NCBI GenBank assembly: GCA_934757245.1
Contig: CAKVLH010000001.1
Span: 1-64,000, forward strand
Length of the DNA stretch: 64,000 nucleotides
Direction of reading: 5' to 3'
Source: an uncultured Candidatus Melainabacteria bacterium
GTDB taxonomy: Bacteria; Cyanobacteriota; Vampirovibrionia; Gastranaerophilales; Gastranaerophilaceae
Shown here: positions 36,474 to 44,439 of the stretch, in pieces
Numbering within the stretch: position 1 is the stretch's first letter
Layout of the letters: every line of letters starts with the position of its first letter
Program-made: the position numbers and the translations under genes
Notes under the pieces: generated by a model
What the model was told of the DNA's origin: nothing
What the model saw: only the letters and a program-made list of their open reading frames with translations
The model's database searches: none

Positions 36474-37641
36474 CACAAATCTCCTTTCTAAATTCTTCTA
36501 TAAAATGTTCTAATAAATCTTGTAACAATCCGGCTTCAAATTCTTTTGGCTCAAGCGAAATTCGTCTCGGAGTAATCTTTTTTGAGGTTTCGTATGATAT
36601 ATCAATATTAATCTTAGAAAATCCTGCTGTTGTAATTGAAAAACTTGCAGCTGCATTGCGTCCTTGTATTTTAAGACTTCCAAAACCATCGCCCGTTGTT
36701 TGTTCAATTGTCATGCCAAATAATTGAGCATTATATTTTTGTTGCGTCATATACAATACAGGACTTATAATTTTTTCCAGATTTTTATTAAAATCTTGTC
36801 TGTATGTTTTAAAATTCTTAACTTCTGTAGTCTTGGTTTTATTATTATCTTTTGCATAATTAATTGATTCATGTAATCTGTTTAAAACCTCATTAATCAA
36901 TTGTTGTCGGACTTTTCCTAATGCGTTTGCAAATCCTGCATAAATATTTTCCGGAATACTTGCTCTAATAATTTCCCAGCGTTTTTTTGCTGCCTCAATA
37001 TCAGTATCAAAAAGCAAAAGAAAATATTTGTTTGTTGCATAATTCATCAAAATATCGTTTTTTCTTACGTGATTTAAAATAATTGTCTCTATTTGATTTG
37101 ACTGCAATAAAAATTTTGATTTATCATTTGGAGAAATCGCAACCAAAACAGCTTTTCTTGAAGTAGTATTGATTTTTTCAAGTTCTTCGTCAAGTATCGT
37201 TGCATAATCTATAAAAACTTCATTATTTTTTAGGATGAGATTGTTTTTTACTAACATTTCTCTATATTGAAGTGTTTTCATTTGTAGAGAAGCAATATTC
37301 AAACCTGTAACAATAAGCGCCCAAAATTCATCATCATTTGTAAATGGAGTTAAAAATCCTAATGCACCGAGTTTACAAGCATTAATTCTCAACTCTTCAT
37401 TCTCGTTAAATCCAAATATAATTGCAGGCAAACCTCTGACTAAACGTAAAAGTTCTAGCGTTTTTTGAGCTGAATTTTCACTATTTATAATCAAAACAGA
37501 AGCTGACAAAAGATGGATTTTTTCAGGCACTTCATCAAACTTGAACTTAAAAAGCTCATCGCTTTTTCTCAAATTTAATTTTGGATAAATATACTCAAAA
37601 AAATCTGCATCATCAGATATTAAAACTATTCGGCTTTGCAT
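36460..37641 (-). CDS. Degenerate receiver-GGDEF-like signalling protein
   Basis: A 393-residue protein in three parts. Residues 1-120 look like a response-regulator receiver (IVLISDDADFFEYIY; ACKLGALGFLTPF), but the phospho-acceptor position reads VLIINSEN (Asn in place of Asp). Residues about 165-275 follow the fold pattern of a GGDEF domain (VRKNDILMNYATNKYFLLLF, then DIEAAKKRWEII) yet the GGDEF catalytic motif is replaced by YATNKYF, so it cannot be a normal diguanylate cyclase. The C-terminal 110 residues are unassigned. It is probably a non-enzymatic sensor or adaptor. It lies 15 bases from an HDOD gene in the ftsEX operon. Confidence 0.6.
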   Translation of the reverse strand: MQSRIVLISDDADFFEYIYPKLNLRKSDELFKFKFDEVPEKIHLLSASVLIINSENSAQKTLELLRLVRGLPAIIFGFNENEELRINACKLGALGFLTPFTNDDEFWALIVTGLNIASLQMKTLQYREMLVKNNLILKNNEVFIDYATILDEELEKINTTSRKAVLVAISPNDKSKFLLQSNQIETIILNHVRKNDILMNYATNKYFLLLFDTDIEAAKKRWEIIRASIPENIYAGFANALGKVRQQLINEVLNRLHESINYAKDNNKTKTTEVKNFKTYRQDFNKNLEKIISPVLYMTQQKYNAQLFGMTIEQTTGDGFGSLKIQGRNAAASFSITTAGFSKINIDISYETSKKITPRRISLEPKEFEAGLLQDLLEHFIEEFRKEICDDNS

Positions 37642-37656
37642 CTTACCTCGAAAAAA

Positions 37657-38454
37657 TTATGAAAGCTCTGAAATAAGAAGTTCTGCTTTTTGCAAAATAA
37701 CATTTCTTAAATCTTCAATATCTTCAAAATCTATGCCTAATGTTTTAATAAAGTCTTTGTCTAAAGAACTTGGATTGAAGTTATCTTGAACTAATTTATC
37801 AACTAAGCATACCAAGTTGCAAGGAACCGGAATAGATGATAAAGATGGAGCATGATGGTAAGAAATGATATTAGCTAACAAAATCGGTAACTGCCATCTT
37901 TTTGCAAGCAAAGAGCCTGTTTTTACGTGATCGCTATCAAAATATTTACGTTCGGCATCAAGAATGTCAGCTCCGTCATTTACTGCATTTGTAACTTTTG
38001 TGTATATTTTATCATTGCTCATGTGTAAAACTATCTTACCTACATCGTGAACAAACCCTGCAATAAAAGCTTCGTCAGAGTCCATTACTTTTGTCAAATT
38101 AGCTAAGTATTCGCAACCTGCAGCTACACGCATAGAATGTTTCCAAAGCTCTTTGTCTCCTTGGTTTGACATCATCGGTTTCATCGCAACAGCTACAATA
38201 ATGTTTTTAACCTTTACCATGCCTAATAATGATAGAGCAATACTGATTGAACTGATTTGTTGCGAAAATCCGTAATAAGCAGAGTTAACCAAAGCCAAAA
38301 TTTTGATAGTAAGTGATTGGTCGAACATTACAATATCGCCCAATTCTTTCATACTAGCTGTTGGTTTTTTCATTATATTTAATGCCTTAACGATTACGCT
38401 AGGCATTGCATGTATATCTTTTACGCCATTTACTAATTCGATAGTCTTATCCAT
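37657..38454 (-). CDS. HDOD-domain protein
   Basis: HDOD domains are HD-related, usually non-catalytic modules in bacterial signalling. The pattern LPAMPSVIVKALNIM-like start, DIVMFDQSLTIKILALVNSAYYG (residues about 40-65), then KHSMRVAAGCEYLA, FVHDVGKIVLH and SYHHAPS is typical; the HD pair in FVHDVGK is retained. Full-length at 265 residues. AGGTGA precedes the ATG. Its neighbours are ftsX and the degenerate GGDEF-like gene, suggesting that the operon links signalling with division or envelope remodelling. Confidence 0.87.
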   Translation of the reverse strand: MDKTIELVNGVKDIHAMPSVIVKALNIMKKPTASMKELGDIVMFDQSLTIKILALVNSAYYGFSQQISSISIALSLLGMVKVKNIIVAVAMKPMMSNQGDKELWKHSMRVAAGCEYLANLTKVMDSDEAFIAGFVHDVGKIVLHMSNDKIYTKVTNAVNDGADILDAERKYFDSDHVKTGSLLAKRWQLPILLANIISYHHAPSLSSIPVPCNLVCLVDKLVQDNFNPSSLDKDFIKTLGIDFEDIEDLRNVILQKAELLISELS

Positions 38455-38465
38455 AATTATTCACC

Positions 38466-39374
38466 TTATACTTGCAAGTGTTTTTTTATTGATAACAAGC
38501 TTCCACTTGCACCAAAAGCTGTACCAATTATTAATAATGTTATAATAACTATATTTTGTGCATAAGCAGGATTAGGAATCAAGAAAAATTTATGCACATT
38601 CATCAATAAACCTTGTATCCAGTTTAGTGGAAGTACCGCAATCACAGATGACACAAAACCATAAAATGCACCCTGCATAACGAGTGGAGTTTTAATATAC
38701 CAGTTGCTTACTCCCATTAAACGCATAATTTCGATTTCATCTTTTCTTGATTGAATAACAAGTTGAATGGTGTTGTTAATAATTGTAATGGTAAGTGCTG
38801 CCGAAATTATTATAACAAATACCATTGATGTATTAACTACGTTTGTCAGCATTTGCATCTTCTTAGCAAGTTCTTTTGCGTAACCTAAATCCTCAACGCC
38901 AGCAATCGGCTTAATATTAGAGAATACTTCAGCTATGTTATCCGGCTTATCAACTTTAACCCTTAATGTATTAGGAAGCGGATTAGCTATATCATGCAAA
39001 CCTAATTCCTGTTTCATGCTAGCCCAAGATTCTTCTTTAGTTTTCAATGTAACAGACTTAACATGACCTATTTCCTTAATTCTATCCTTTACTATAGAAG
39101 GAGATGCATCATTTTTTAAGTAAACAGATATTTCAAGAACGTTACCTAATTCGTTTGCAAAAGTTGAAAGTGATAACGTAAATCTGAATAGCACGCCGAA
39201 AATTGTTAAAATAGCAGCCATTGTAGTAATGATTACTAGGTTTATGATACCTGTTCTTTTTATATCATTAACCGCTTCCATTACAATTCTGTAGGCTATT
39301 CTTAGTTCGCACAGCCAGTCTTTCGGTATGTGTTTTTTTACCTGTCTTTTTAACTCTTGTCTGCTATTGTCCAT
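38466..39374 (-). CDS. ftsX: Cell-division ABC transporter permease FtsX
   Basis: Integral membrane partner of FtsE that controls septal peptidoglycan hydrolases. Four hydrophobic helices (about 40-65, 185-205, 230-255 and 275-295) with a periplasmic loop between the first two and the conserved EIEIMRLMGVSNWYIKTPL segment. 302 residues. It overlaps ftsE by 11 bases. Confidence 0.93.
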   Translation of the reverse strand: MDNSRQELKRQVKKHIPKDWLCELRIAYRIVMEAVNDIKRTGIINLVIITTMAAILTIFGVLFRFTLSLSTFANELGNVLEISVYLKNDASPSIVKDRIKEIGHVKSVTLKTKEESWASMKQELGLHDIANPLPNTLRVKVDKPDNIAEVFSNIKPIAGVEDLGYAKELAKKMQMLTNVVNTSMVFVIIISAALTITIINNTIQLVIQSRKDEIEIMRLMGVSNWYIKTPLVMQGAFYGFVSSVIAVLPLNWIQGLLMNVHKFFLIPNPAYAQNIVIITLLIIGTAFGASGSLLSIKKHLQV

Positions 39375-40041
39375 AAGTACCTGCCTGAATATCTCTTATT
39401 ATTTCGCCTTTTTCAAGAGTTAAAACTCTTTTTCTAAATCTATCCACTAACGTATAATCGTGCGTAGATACAATTACAGTAATACCTCTTTGGTTAATTT
39501 GTTCCAAAATTTGCATAATTTCCAAAGAGTTTTTAGGGTCTAAATTTCCGGTTGGTTCATCCGCTATTAAAAGTGGAGGCCCATTAACAAGTGCTCTTGC
39601 AATACTTACACGTTGTTGTTCACCGCCTGAAAGTTCAGAAGGTTTAGCTTTTGCTTTATCCAAAAGCCCTACAACCTTTAATGCACCTGTAACACGATTT
39701 CTGATTTCAGAAGAACTTATACCTAAAGTTCTGATTACATAAGCAATATTATCGTAAACACTTTGGTTTTGAAGCAATTTGTAATCTTGGAATACAATAC
39801 CCATGCATCTTCTTAAATTTGGCACTTTTTCAGGAGGTAAATTGGCAATATTTATACCGCCTATTAAAACAGTACCGGTAGTAGGAGTTTCTTCCTTATA
39901 AAGCATTTTTATAAGTGTAGATTTACCGGCTCCGGAAGCGCCTGTTATAAATACAAATTCACCTGACAAAATATCAAGATTGATATTTTTTAGCGCATAA
40001 TTATTTTTATATTTTTTAGTAACGGATCTTAATTGTATCAT
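39364..40041 (-). CDS. ftsE: Cell-division ATP-binding protein FtsE
   Basis: ABC ATPase that pairs with FtsX. Walker A is GASGAGKSTLIKM (about 34-46), the signature LSGGEQQRVSIARALVN (about 138) and Walker B PLLIADEPTGNLDP. 225 residues, standard. Its ATG overlaps the transketolase stop by 4 bases. Confidence 0.95.
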   Translation of the reverse strand: MIQLRSVTKKYKNNYALKNINLDILSGEFVFITGASGAGKSTLIKMLYKEETPTTGTVLIGGINIANLPPEKVPNLRRCMGIVFQDYKLLQNQSVYDNIAYVIRTLGISSSEIRNRVTGALKVVGLLDKAKAKPSELSGGEQQRVSIARALVNGPPLLIADEPTGNLDPKNSLEIMQILEQINQRGITVIVSTHDYTLVDRFRKRVLTLEKGEIIRDIQAGTYGQ

Positions 40042-40985
40042 TTCTTTAACTCAATAACCTTATTTGCTATACTTTCAGCGTCTAAGCCGTAATGTTTTAA
40101 TAATTCGTTAGGAGTACCGCTTTGACCAAAAGTATCATTAATACCTATTCTTAACACTTGATGAGGTGCTTTTTCTGATAATGTTTCACAAACAGCAGAG
40201 CCTAAACCTCCCAAGATAGAATGATTTTCCACAGTAACTGCTAATCCTGTTTTATTAACACTATTTATTATTGCTCCACAATCTAAAGGTTTTATAACTG
40301 GCACATTGATAATTTCAGCATCAATTCCATTTTTTTCAAGAATATCATTTGCTTTAAGAACTTCTGCTAATAAATCACCTGTTACAAAAATACTTACATC
40401 TTTACCTTCTTTTAGAACTACGGCTTTATTAATATCAAATTCTTCATCTTCTGAATAAACACAAGGAACATTCATTCTTGAAAGTCTTATGTAAACAGGG
40501 CCATTATGCTTTGACGCGAATTCAACAGCTTTGCGAGTTTGAACATAATCTCCGGGGCAGATTACAGTCATATTAGGTAAACCGCGCATAAGAGAGACAT
40601 CTTCTAAAGCTTGATGACTTGCGCCGTCTTCTCCTACAGTAATTCCACCATGAGCGCCAATAACTTTAACATTAGCTTTTTGATAGCAAATAGAATTTCT
40701 TATTTGGTCATAAGCGCGACCTGTTGCAAATACTGCAAATGTTGCAGCAAATGGAATCTTGCCTTCTAATGATAAACCCAAGGCTGTCGTCATTAAATCT
40801 TGTTCTGCAATTCCCACATCAAAAAATCTCTCAGGAAACTTTTTTGCAAAAGTTGAAGTCTGAGTAGAACCTGATAAATCTGCGTCAAGCGCTACGATAT
40901 CTTGATTTTCTTCACCTAATTTAGCTAACTCTTCGCCAAATGCGCCTCTTATTGATTTTTTGTCCTCGAAATTTATTGTTCTCAT
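40038..40985 (-). CDS. Transketolase C-terminal half (split transketolase)
   Basis: Thiamine-diphosphate enzyme subunit containing the pyrimidine-binding and C-terminal domains. Evidence: FDVGIAEQDLMTTALGLS (the Glu that activates the cofactor), GVTIGEDG-like HGGITVGEDGASHQALEDV, and TVENHSILGGLGSAV with FGQSGTPNELL. At 315 residues it lacks the N-terminal PP domain; the partner is not adjacent in this window, so it must be encoded elsewhere. Split transketolases are known in many bacteria and archaea, normally with both halves side by side. It is the first gene of the operon; a TATAAT-type promoter lies at 41007. Confidence 0.88.
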   Translation of the reverse strand: MRTINFEDKKSIRGAFGEELAKLGEENQDIVALDADLSGSTQTSTFAKKFPERFFDVGIAEQDLMTTALGLSLEGKIPFAATFAVFATGRAYDQIRNSICYQKANVKVIGAHGGITVGEDGASHQALEDVSLMRGLPNMTVICPGDYVQTRKAVEFASKHNGPVYIRLSRMNVPCVYSEDEEFDINKAVVLKEGKDVSIFVTGDLLAEVLKANDILEKNGIDAEIINVPVIKPLDCGAIINSVNKTGLAVTVENHSILGGLGSAVCETLSEKAPHQVLRIGINDTFGQSGTPNELLKHYGLDAESIANKVIELKK

Positions 40986-41006
40986 ATTCCCCCTCTAGTT
41001 AAAATG

Positions 41007-41015
41007 ATTATACCA
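41007..41015 (-). promoter_or_regulatory. Extended -10 promoter of the transketolase-ftsEX operon
   Basis: On the minus strand TG-G-TATAAT, about 22 bases upstream of the start codon, with an AGAGGGGG ribosome-binding site after it. No clear -35. Confidence 0.55.
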
Positions 41016-41063
41016 TAAATTTTGAAAAAATGAAAACAAACTTAGTAAAGTTAGCCAATAACA

Positions 41064-41735
41064 TTAAACTTTAGCTGTTAGATTTTCTTCAATTTTATTT
41101 TCAAAACCTGTAAACTCACAAATTTGACGCGCCCATTCTCTTAAAATTTCGTCTTCATCAAGAGTGTATGAAATTGGTTTTCCGATTTTTACAGTAACAT
41201 GTTTTTCAAATAATTTTTTAGCATAACCGTCAAAACCGCAAATACCAACAGGTACAACATCAGCTTTAAATTTTTTTGCAAACATAATAAAACCTTTGTG
41301 AATATTGCTAATTTCAGGTTCTTTTACAATTTTTCCTTGTGGAAATATACCCAAAGACCAATTTGTATTAAATACTGATTTTACAGTTTTAAAAGTTGCT
41401 ATTTCAGGTTTTTCCCTATTTACAGCAAATGCACCTAATGAATGAACTAAAAATTTTAAAAGCCAATCATCATCTTTGAATAATTCTTGTTTTGCCATAT
41501 ATGCTATGGTTTTCCAGGCTGCTAAAGCAATTAATGGCGGGTCTATATAAGATACATGGTTACCTGCATAAATTACATTGGAACTTTTTGGTAAATTCTC
41601 ACGTCCTTCTATTTTAATGTTATACATAAGTTTAGTAACAGGCAAAACGACAAAAATAACGAATGCCATATAGTATAAAGTTCTAAAAAAATTATAATCT
41701 TTTTCAGTGCGTCTATTGTAATTTTTTTCAGCCAT
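41064..41735 (-). CDS. Lysophospholipid acyltransferase, PlsC family (copy 1)
   Basis: 1-acylglycerol-3-phosphate acyltransferase-like enzyme of phospholipid synthesis. The catalytic NHVSYIDPP (H-x4-D) is near residue 57, but the second block reads IFPQGKIVKEPE in place of FPEGTRS. One hydrophobic helix is at the N-terminus. 223 residues. It lies 18 bases after a paralogue (41754) and shares its layout; copy 1 has the more divergent second motif. Confidence 0.85.
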   Translation of the reverse strand: MAEKNYNRRTEKDYNFFRTLYYMAFVIFVVLPVTKLMYNIKIEGRENLPKSSNVIYAGNHVSYIDPPLIALAAWKTIAYMAKQELFKDDDWLLKFLVHSLGAFAVNREKPEIATFKTVKSVFNTNWSLGIFPQGKIVKEPEISNIHKGFIMFAKKFKADVVPVGICGFDGYAKKLFEKHVTVKIGKPISYTLDEDEILREWARQICEFTGFENKIEENLTAKV

Positions 41736-41753
41736 CTTTTTCCTATCCAGTTT

Positions 41754-42440
41754 CTATTTCAAATCTACTTTAACGTGTTCTTTGTTATATTTAAAGCCTG
41801 TCAGTTCTTCTATAGCATTTCCCCATTCATCAACCATGCCGGCAACATCATCTGAATAAGGAATTAATTTCCCGATCTTAACCACAATCTTACCAGTAAA
41901 AGGAAACCTCTTCACTTCTTGAGTTCCCGTAATTCCCACCGGTAAAATCCCGCATTTTGTACTTTTTGCAAGAGAGGCAAAGCCTTTAGTGATATTGCTT
42001 ATTTCTCCCGGTTCTTGTCTTGTACCTTGTGGGAATATACCCAGTACCCAACCGGTTTTTTTAATTGTCATAACCGTTTTTATTGTAGAAACACCCAGTT
42101 TTTCTCTATCAACCGCAAAAGCTCCTAACCAATCAAGCCACCAACGCATAAATGGATTTTCAAAAAGTTCTTTCTTTGCCATATATGCAACCCCACGTTT
42201 CATCACAGAACAAACTAACGGCGGATCTAATGTTGATAAATGGTTTGCTGCAATAATATAACTATTGTCTTCCGGAATATTCTCTCTACCTTGTACTTCT
42301 AATCTATATACAAGCTTAAAACGTATCATATAGAAAACATGTGTTACAAGGAATAAAAATAGCTTTCTCCAGCGGTTATAAAATTCTGGAGTTCTTAAAG
42401 AATATTTGTTTCCACTACTTTTCTTTGTTTCACTTGACAT
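41754..42440 (-). CDS. Lysophospholipid acyltransferase, PlsC family (copy 2)
   Basis: PlsC-family acyltransferase. AANHLSTLDPPLV (H-x4-D) is the catalytic motif and FPQGTRQEPGEI the acceptor-binding motif (Gln for the usual Glu). Residues 20-45 contain the membrane-associating helix. I chose the ATG at 42440 because GAGGGG precedes it and a TATAAT promoter sits just upstream, which rules out the longer frame from 42500. About 228 residues. Likely acts as the authentic acyltransferase of the pair. Confidence 0.87.
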   Translation of the reverse strand: MSSETKKSSGNKYSLRTPEFYNRWRKLFLFLVTHVFYMIRFKLVYRLEVQGRENIPEDNSYIIAANHLSTLDPPLVCSVMKRGVAYMAKKELFENPFMRWWLDWLGAFAVDREKLGVSTIKTVMTIKKTGWVLGIFPQGTRQEPGEISNITKGFASLAKSTKCGILPVGITGTQEVKRFPFTGKIVVKIGKLIPYSDDVAGMVDEWGNAIEELTGFKYNKEHVKVDLK

Positions 42441-42465
42441 AATAAATCCCCTCGTCAATAAAAAC

Positions 42466-42474
42466 ATTATAACA
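42466..42474 (-). promoter_or_regulatory. Extended -10 promoter of the plsC pair
   Basis: TG-T-TATAAT on the minus strand, 26 bases upstream of the ATG at 42440. It lies inside the longer, rejected open frame. Confidence 0.55.
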
Positions 42475-42490
42475 TAAAATTCATAACATT

Positions 42491-43582
42491 CTATTTGCAA
42501 GTTATAAATGCGTTCAAATATTGTATAAGTTCATTGAACTCTATATTTTTGCCGGTTTCTTGACGATTTTTCAAGTATTCATCAATAGTATGCAATATTT
42601 CCACAAATGTTGCTTCTGAAATATTGTTTTCCACGTAGTCTTCATATACATCCAGAATATATGCATAAGTGTCTTCTCCTGAATGCATTTTAATTTTAAT
42701 CAAAGCCTGTTTTATTGCTTCATTAGGAATATTAACATTTAAAATATTTGAATAAAGAGCTGCAGAGTGTTTCATTTTATTCATCAAAATATCTTCCGGC
42801 ATATATTGCATCATTGTTTCAAAATAATTAACAAAAGATTCATAAAGTCTTTCCGCATTAAATTTTTTATAATTGAACTTCGTAACAAAGAAATCTTTTA
42901 AAAACAAAATAACATCATTTTCGCGCGGGAAATACTTTTCGCGAATTTCTTGCCAAATCTTATCTACTCCATTTTCGCGTAAAAAGTCTTCTATAAAAGC
43001 TATTTGATTGAGTTTACGAGAACTGTTTAACTTATAATAAAGATTTCTTTTTGAAACGTTATCTGTTTCAACGAGAGTTACTTCGATTTTCTTTAGCATT
43101 GTGAAAATCTTTGCCGCTTGCAGTTTTTCGTCTTTAATTTGTGTCCAAAAATTATGTAGCAACTTAAACATTGGCGTTGCTTTTTCGTGCCCGGATAAGC
43201 GTTCACCATTTATAATTTTATTAAATAGTTCGTTATCTTTTTCGTTTAATCTAAGTTTAGACTTACCGCCACTCAAAAGATATTTTTTTCTTATTGTTCT
43301 AATTGCTTTATCATTTTGCGCAGATGTTTTTTTGTAACACTCGCAAACTGCGTGTAACAATAAAGAAAGCGAAAGAATGCGATTTAGCCCGTCTACAATT
43401 GTATATTGATCTAAACTTTTTTGAGATACAAAAATAATACCCAAATCTATTTTTTGAGTAAATTGTTCGTCTTCTGTCATTAGATCCAGAAAATTCACAA
43501 GTTTATCAGAACACTTTGCATAATTCAAAGTGAATAGGTTATGAGCATTATTTATAAATTCAAGTAAATTTACAACTTTCAT
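42491..43582 (-). CDS. DUF262-like protein with altered DGQQR motif
   Basis: The 363-residue protein resembles DUF262 (GmrSD N-terminal, ParB-like fold) proteins: TIVDGLNRILSLSLLLHAV occupies the place of the y-x-VDGQQRLTTL motif, followed by the usual KLRLNEKDNELFNKIINGE-like segment and a helical C-terminus. The QQR of the catalytic motif is LNR, so nuclease activity is doubtful. There is no DUF1524 HNH domain. It starts 3 bases after a winged-helix gene, and may be a regulator or remnant of a type IV restriction enzyme rather than a defence protein. Medium confidence. Confidence 0.55.
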   Translation of the reverse strand: MKVVNLLEFINNAHNLFTLNYAKCSDKLVNFLDLMTEDEQFTQKIDLGIIFVSQKSLDQYTIVDGLNRILSLSLLLHAVCECYKKTSAQNDKAIRTIRKKYLLSGGKSKLRLNEKDNELFNKIINGERLSGHEKATPMFKLLHNFWTQIKDEKLQAAKIFTMLKKIEVTLVETDNVSKRNLYYKLNSSRKLNQIAFIEDFLRENGVDKIWQEIREKYFPRENDVILFLKDFFVTKFNYKKFNAERLYESFVNYFETMMQYMPEDILMNKMKHSAALYSNILNVNIPNEAIKQALIKIKMHSGEDTYAYILDVYEDYVENNISEATFVEILHTIDEYLKNRQETGKNIEFNELIQYLNAFITCK

Positions 43583-43585
43583 TCT

Positions 43586-44209
43586 TTACTCTGTTAATAC
43601 AAAACCGCCTGAAGGTACGTTTTTAAGTTTATCACCTTCAATTTTTGCTCTTAAATTTTTAATATATTTATATACGTAATCTCTTGGCAAATCCAAAAGA
43701 ACTGCTAAATCTTTTGCAAAAACAGTCTTACCAACGTTATTCAAAAGATATTCAAAAACCATTTGTTCTCTATCAGTTAAAGCTTTTTTCAATACAATTT
43801 GAACTTCTTTTTTCGCTGTAGTTTTAACTTCTTCTTTAACCTTTTCTACAACTTTTTCTTTTTTCTTCTTCTCTACAGGTTTTTCTTCTTTTTTTACTTT
43901 TGGTTCAGGCTTTACAATACTTTCTTCCTTAACTGCAGTTTTTAATTCTCTTTTGCGAACTGAGAACGGAGTATGTGAGATTTGGCGTTCTCTTTCAAAC
44001 GCACGCTCTGCAATCTTAGAAAAACTTTCGTGATTGCTCTTATTTGTATTAGATGAAGTACCTTTTGACATAACAATATCAACAACATCGTTAGTCGGTT
44101 TACTTTCTTCAACTTCTTTTCCTAATCTAGCTGCAAATTCTTCCAGCGTAATTTTTTCCAAAGAACCTCTCCACTGTCTTATCTCTTCCTTAGTCAAATA
44201 ATTAGGCAT
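43586..44209 (-). CDS. Hypothetical protein with C-terminal winged-helix domain, 207 aa
   Basis: Three parts: a helical N-terminus (TLEEFAARLGKEVEE, about 1-45), a highly charged Lys/Glu linker (EKPVEKKKKEKVVEKVKEE, about 105-145), and a C-terminal winged helix of about 65 residues (LTDREQMVFEYLLNNVGKTV, then DYVYKYIKNLRAKIEGDKL and GGFVLTE) resembling DNA-binding domains of OmpR-type regulators. No receiver domain. A transcription or nucleoid factor is likely; target unknown. Overlaps nothing upstream and is 3 bases from the DUF262-like gene, so co-transcribed. Confidence 0.65.
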   Translation of the reverse strand: MPNYLTKEEIRQWRGSLEKITLEEFAARLGKEVEESKPTNDVVDIVMSKGTSSNTNKSNHESFSKIAERAFERERQISHTPFSVRKRELKTAVKEESIVKPEPKVKKEEKPVEKKKKEKVVEKVKEEVKTTAKKEVQIVLKKALTDREQMVFEYLLNNVGKTVFAKDLAVLLDLPRDYVYKYIKNLRAKIEGDKLKNVPSGGFVLTE

Positions 44210-44317
44210 TAAACTTCTCCTATAATAACCTGTGATAGTCTAACTTAATTCCCCTTAACGGATTTACTTTTTATAATGTATCATAAAACTTTTTAAATTT
44301 GTCAAAATGTTTCACGA

Positions 44318-44397
44318 TGTAAAGATTTTTTTATAAGTGTAAATTTTTGTAAAGATTTTCTCAAAAGCTCTAAAGTTTTCACAAAATGTGCCGTAAA
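44318..44397 (+). promoter_or_regulatory. Sigma-28-like promoter with three phased TGTAA boxes (gene at 44440)
   Basis: TAAAGTTT at 44371-44378, an 11-bp spacer and GCCGTAAA at 44390-44397. TGTAA boxes start at 44318, 44338 and 44348, spaced 20 and 10 bp, the last 23 bp before the -35. The leader matches that of the paralogue at 28897 (ACAAGGGAAAACTATA). Confidence 0.85.
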
Positions 44398-44439
44398 CAA
44401 TAATACAAGGGAAAACTATATAAGGACAATAGAACTACA

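Noticed and set aside
42491..44209. A restriction or defence island around the DUF262-like gene
   Set aside because: There is no methylase, helicase or nuclease partner, the catalytic motif is altered, and neighbours are lipid-synthesis and regulatory genes.
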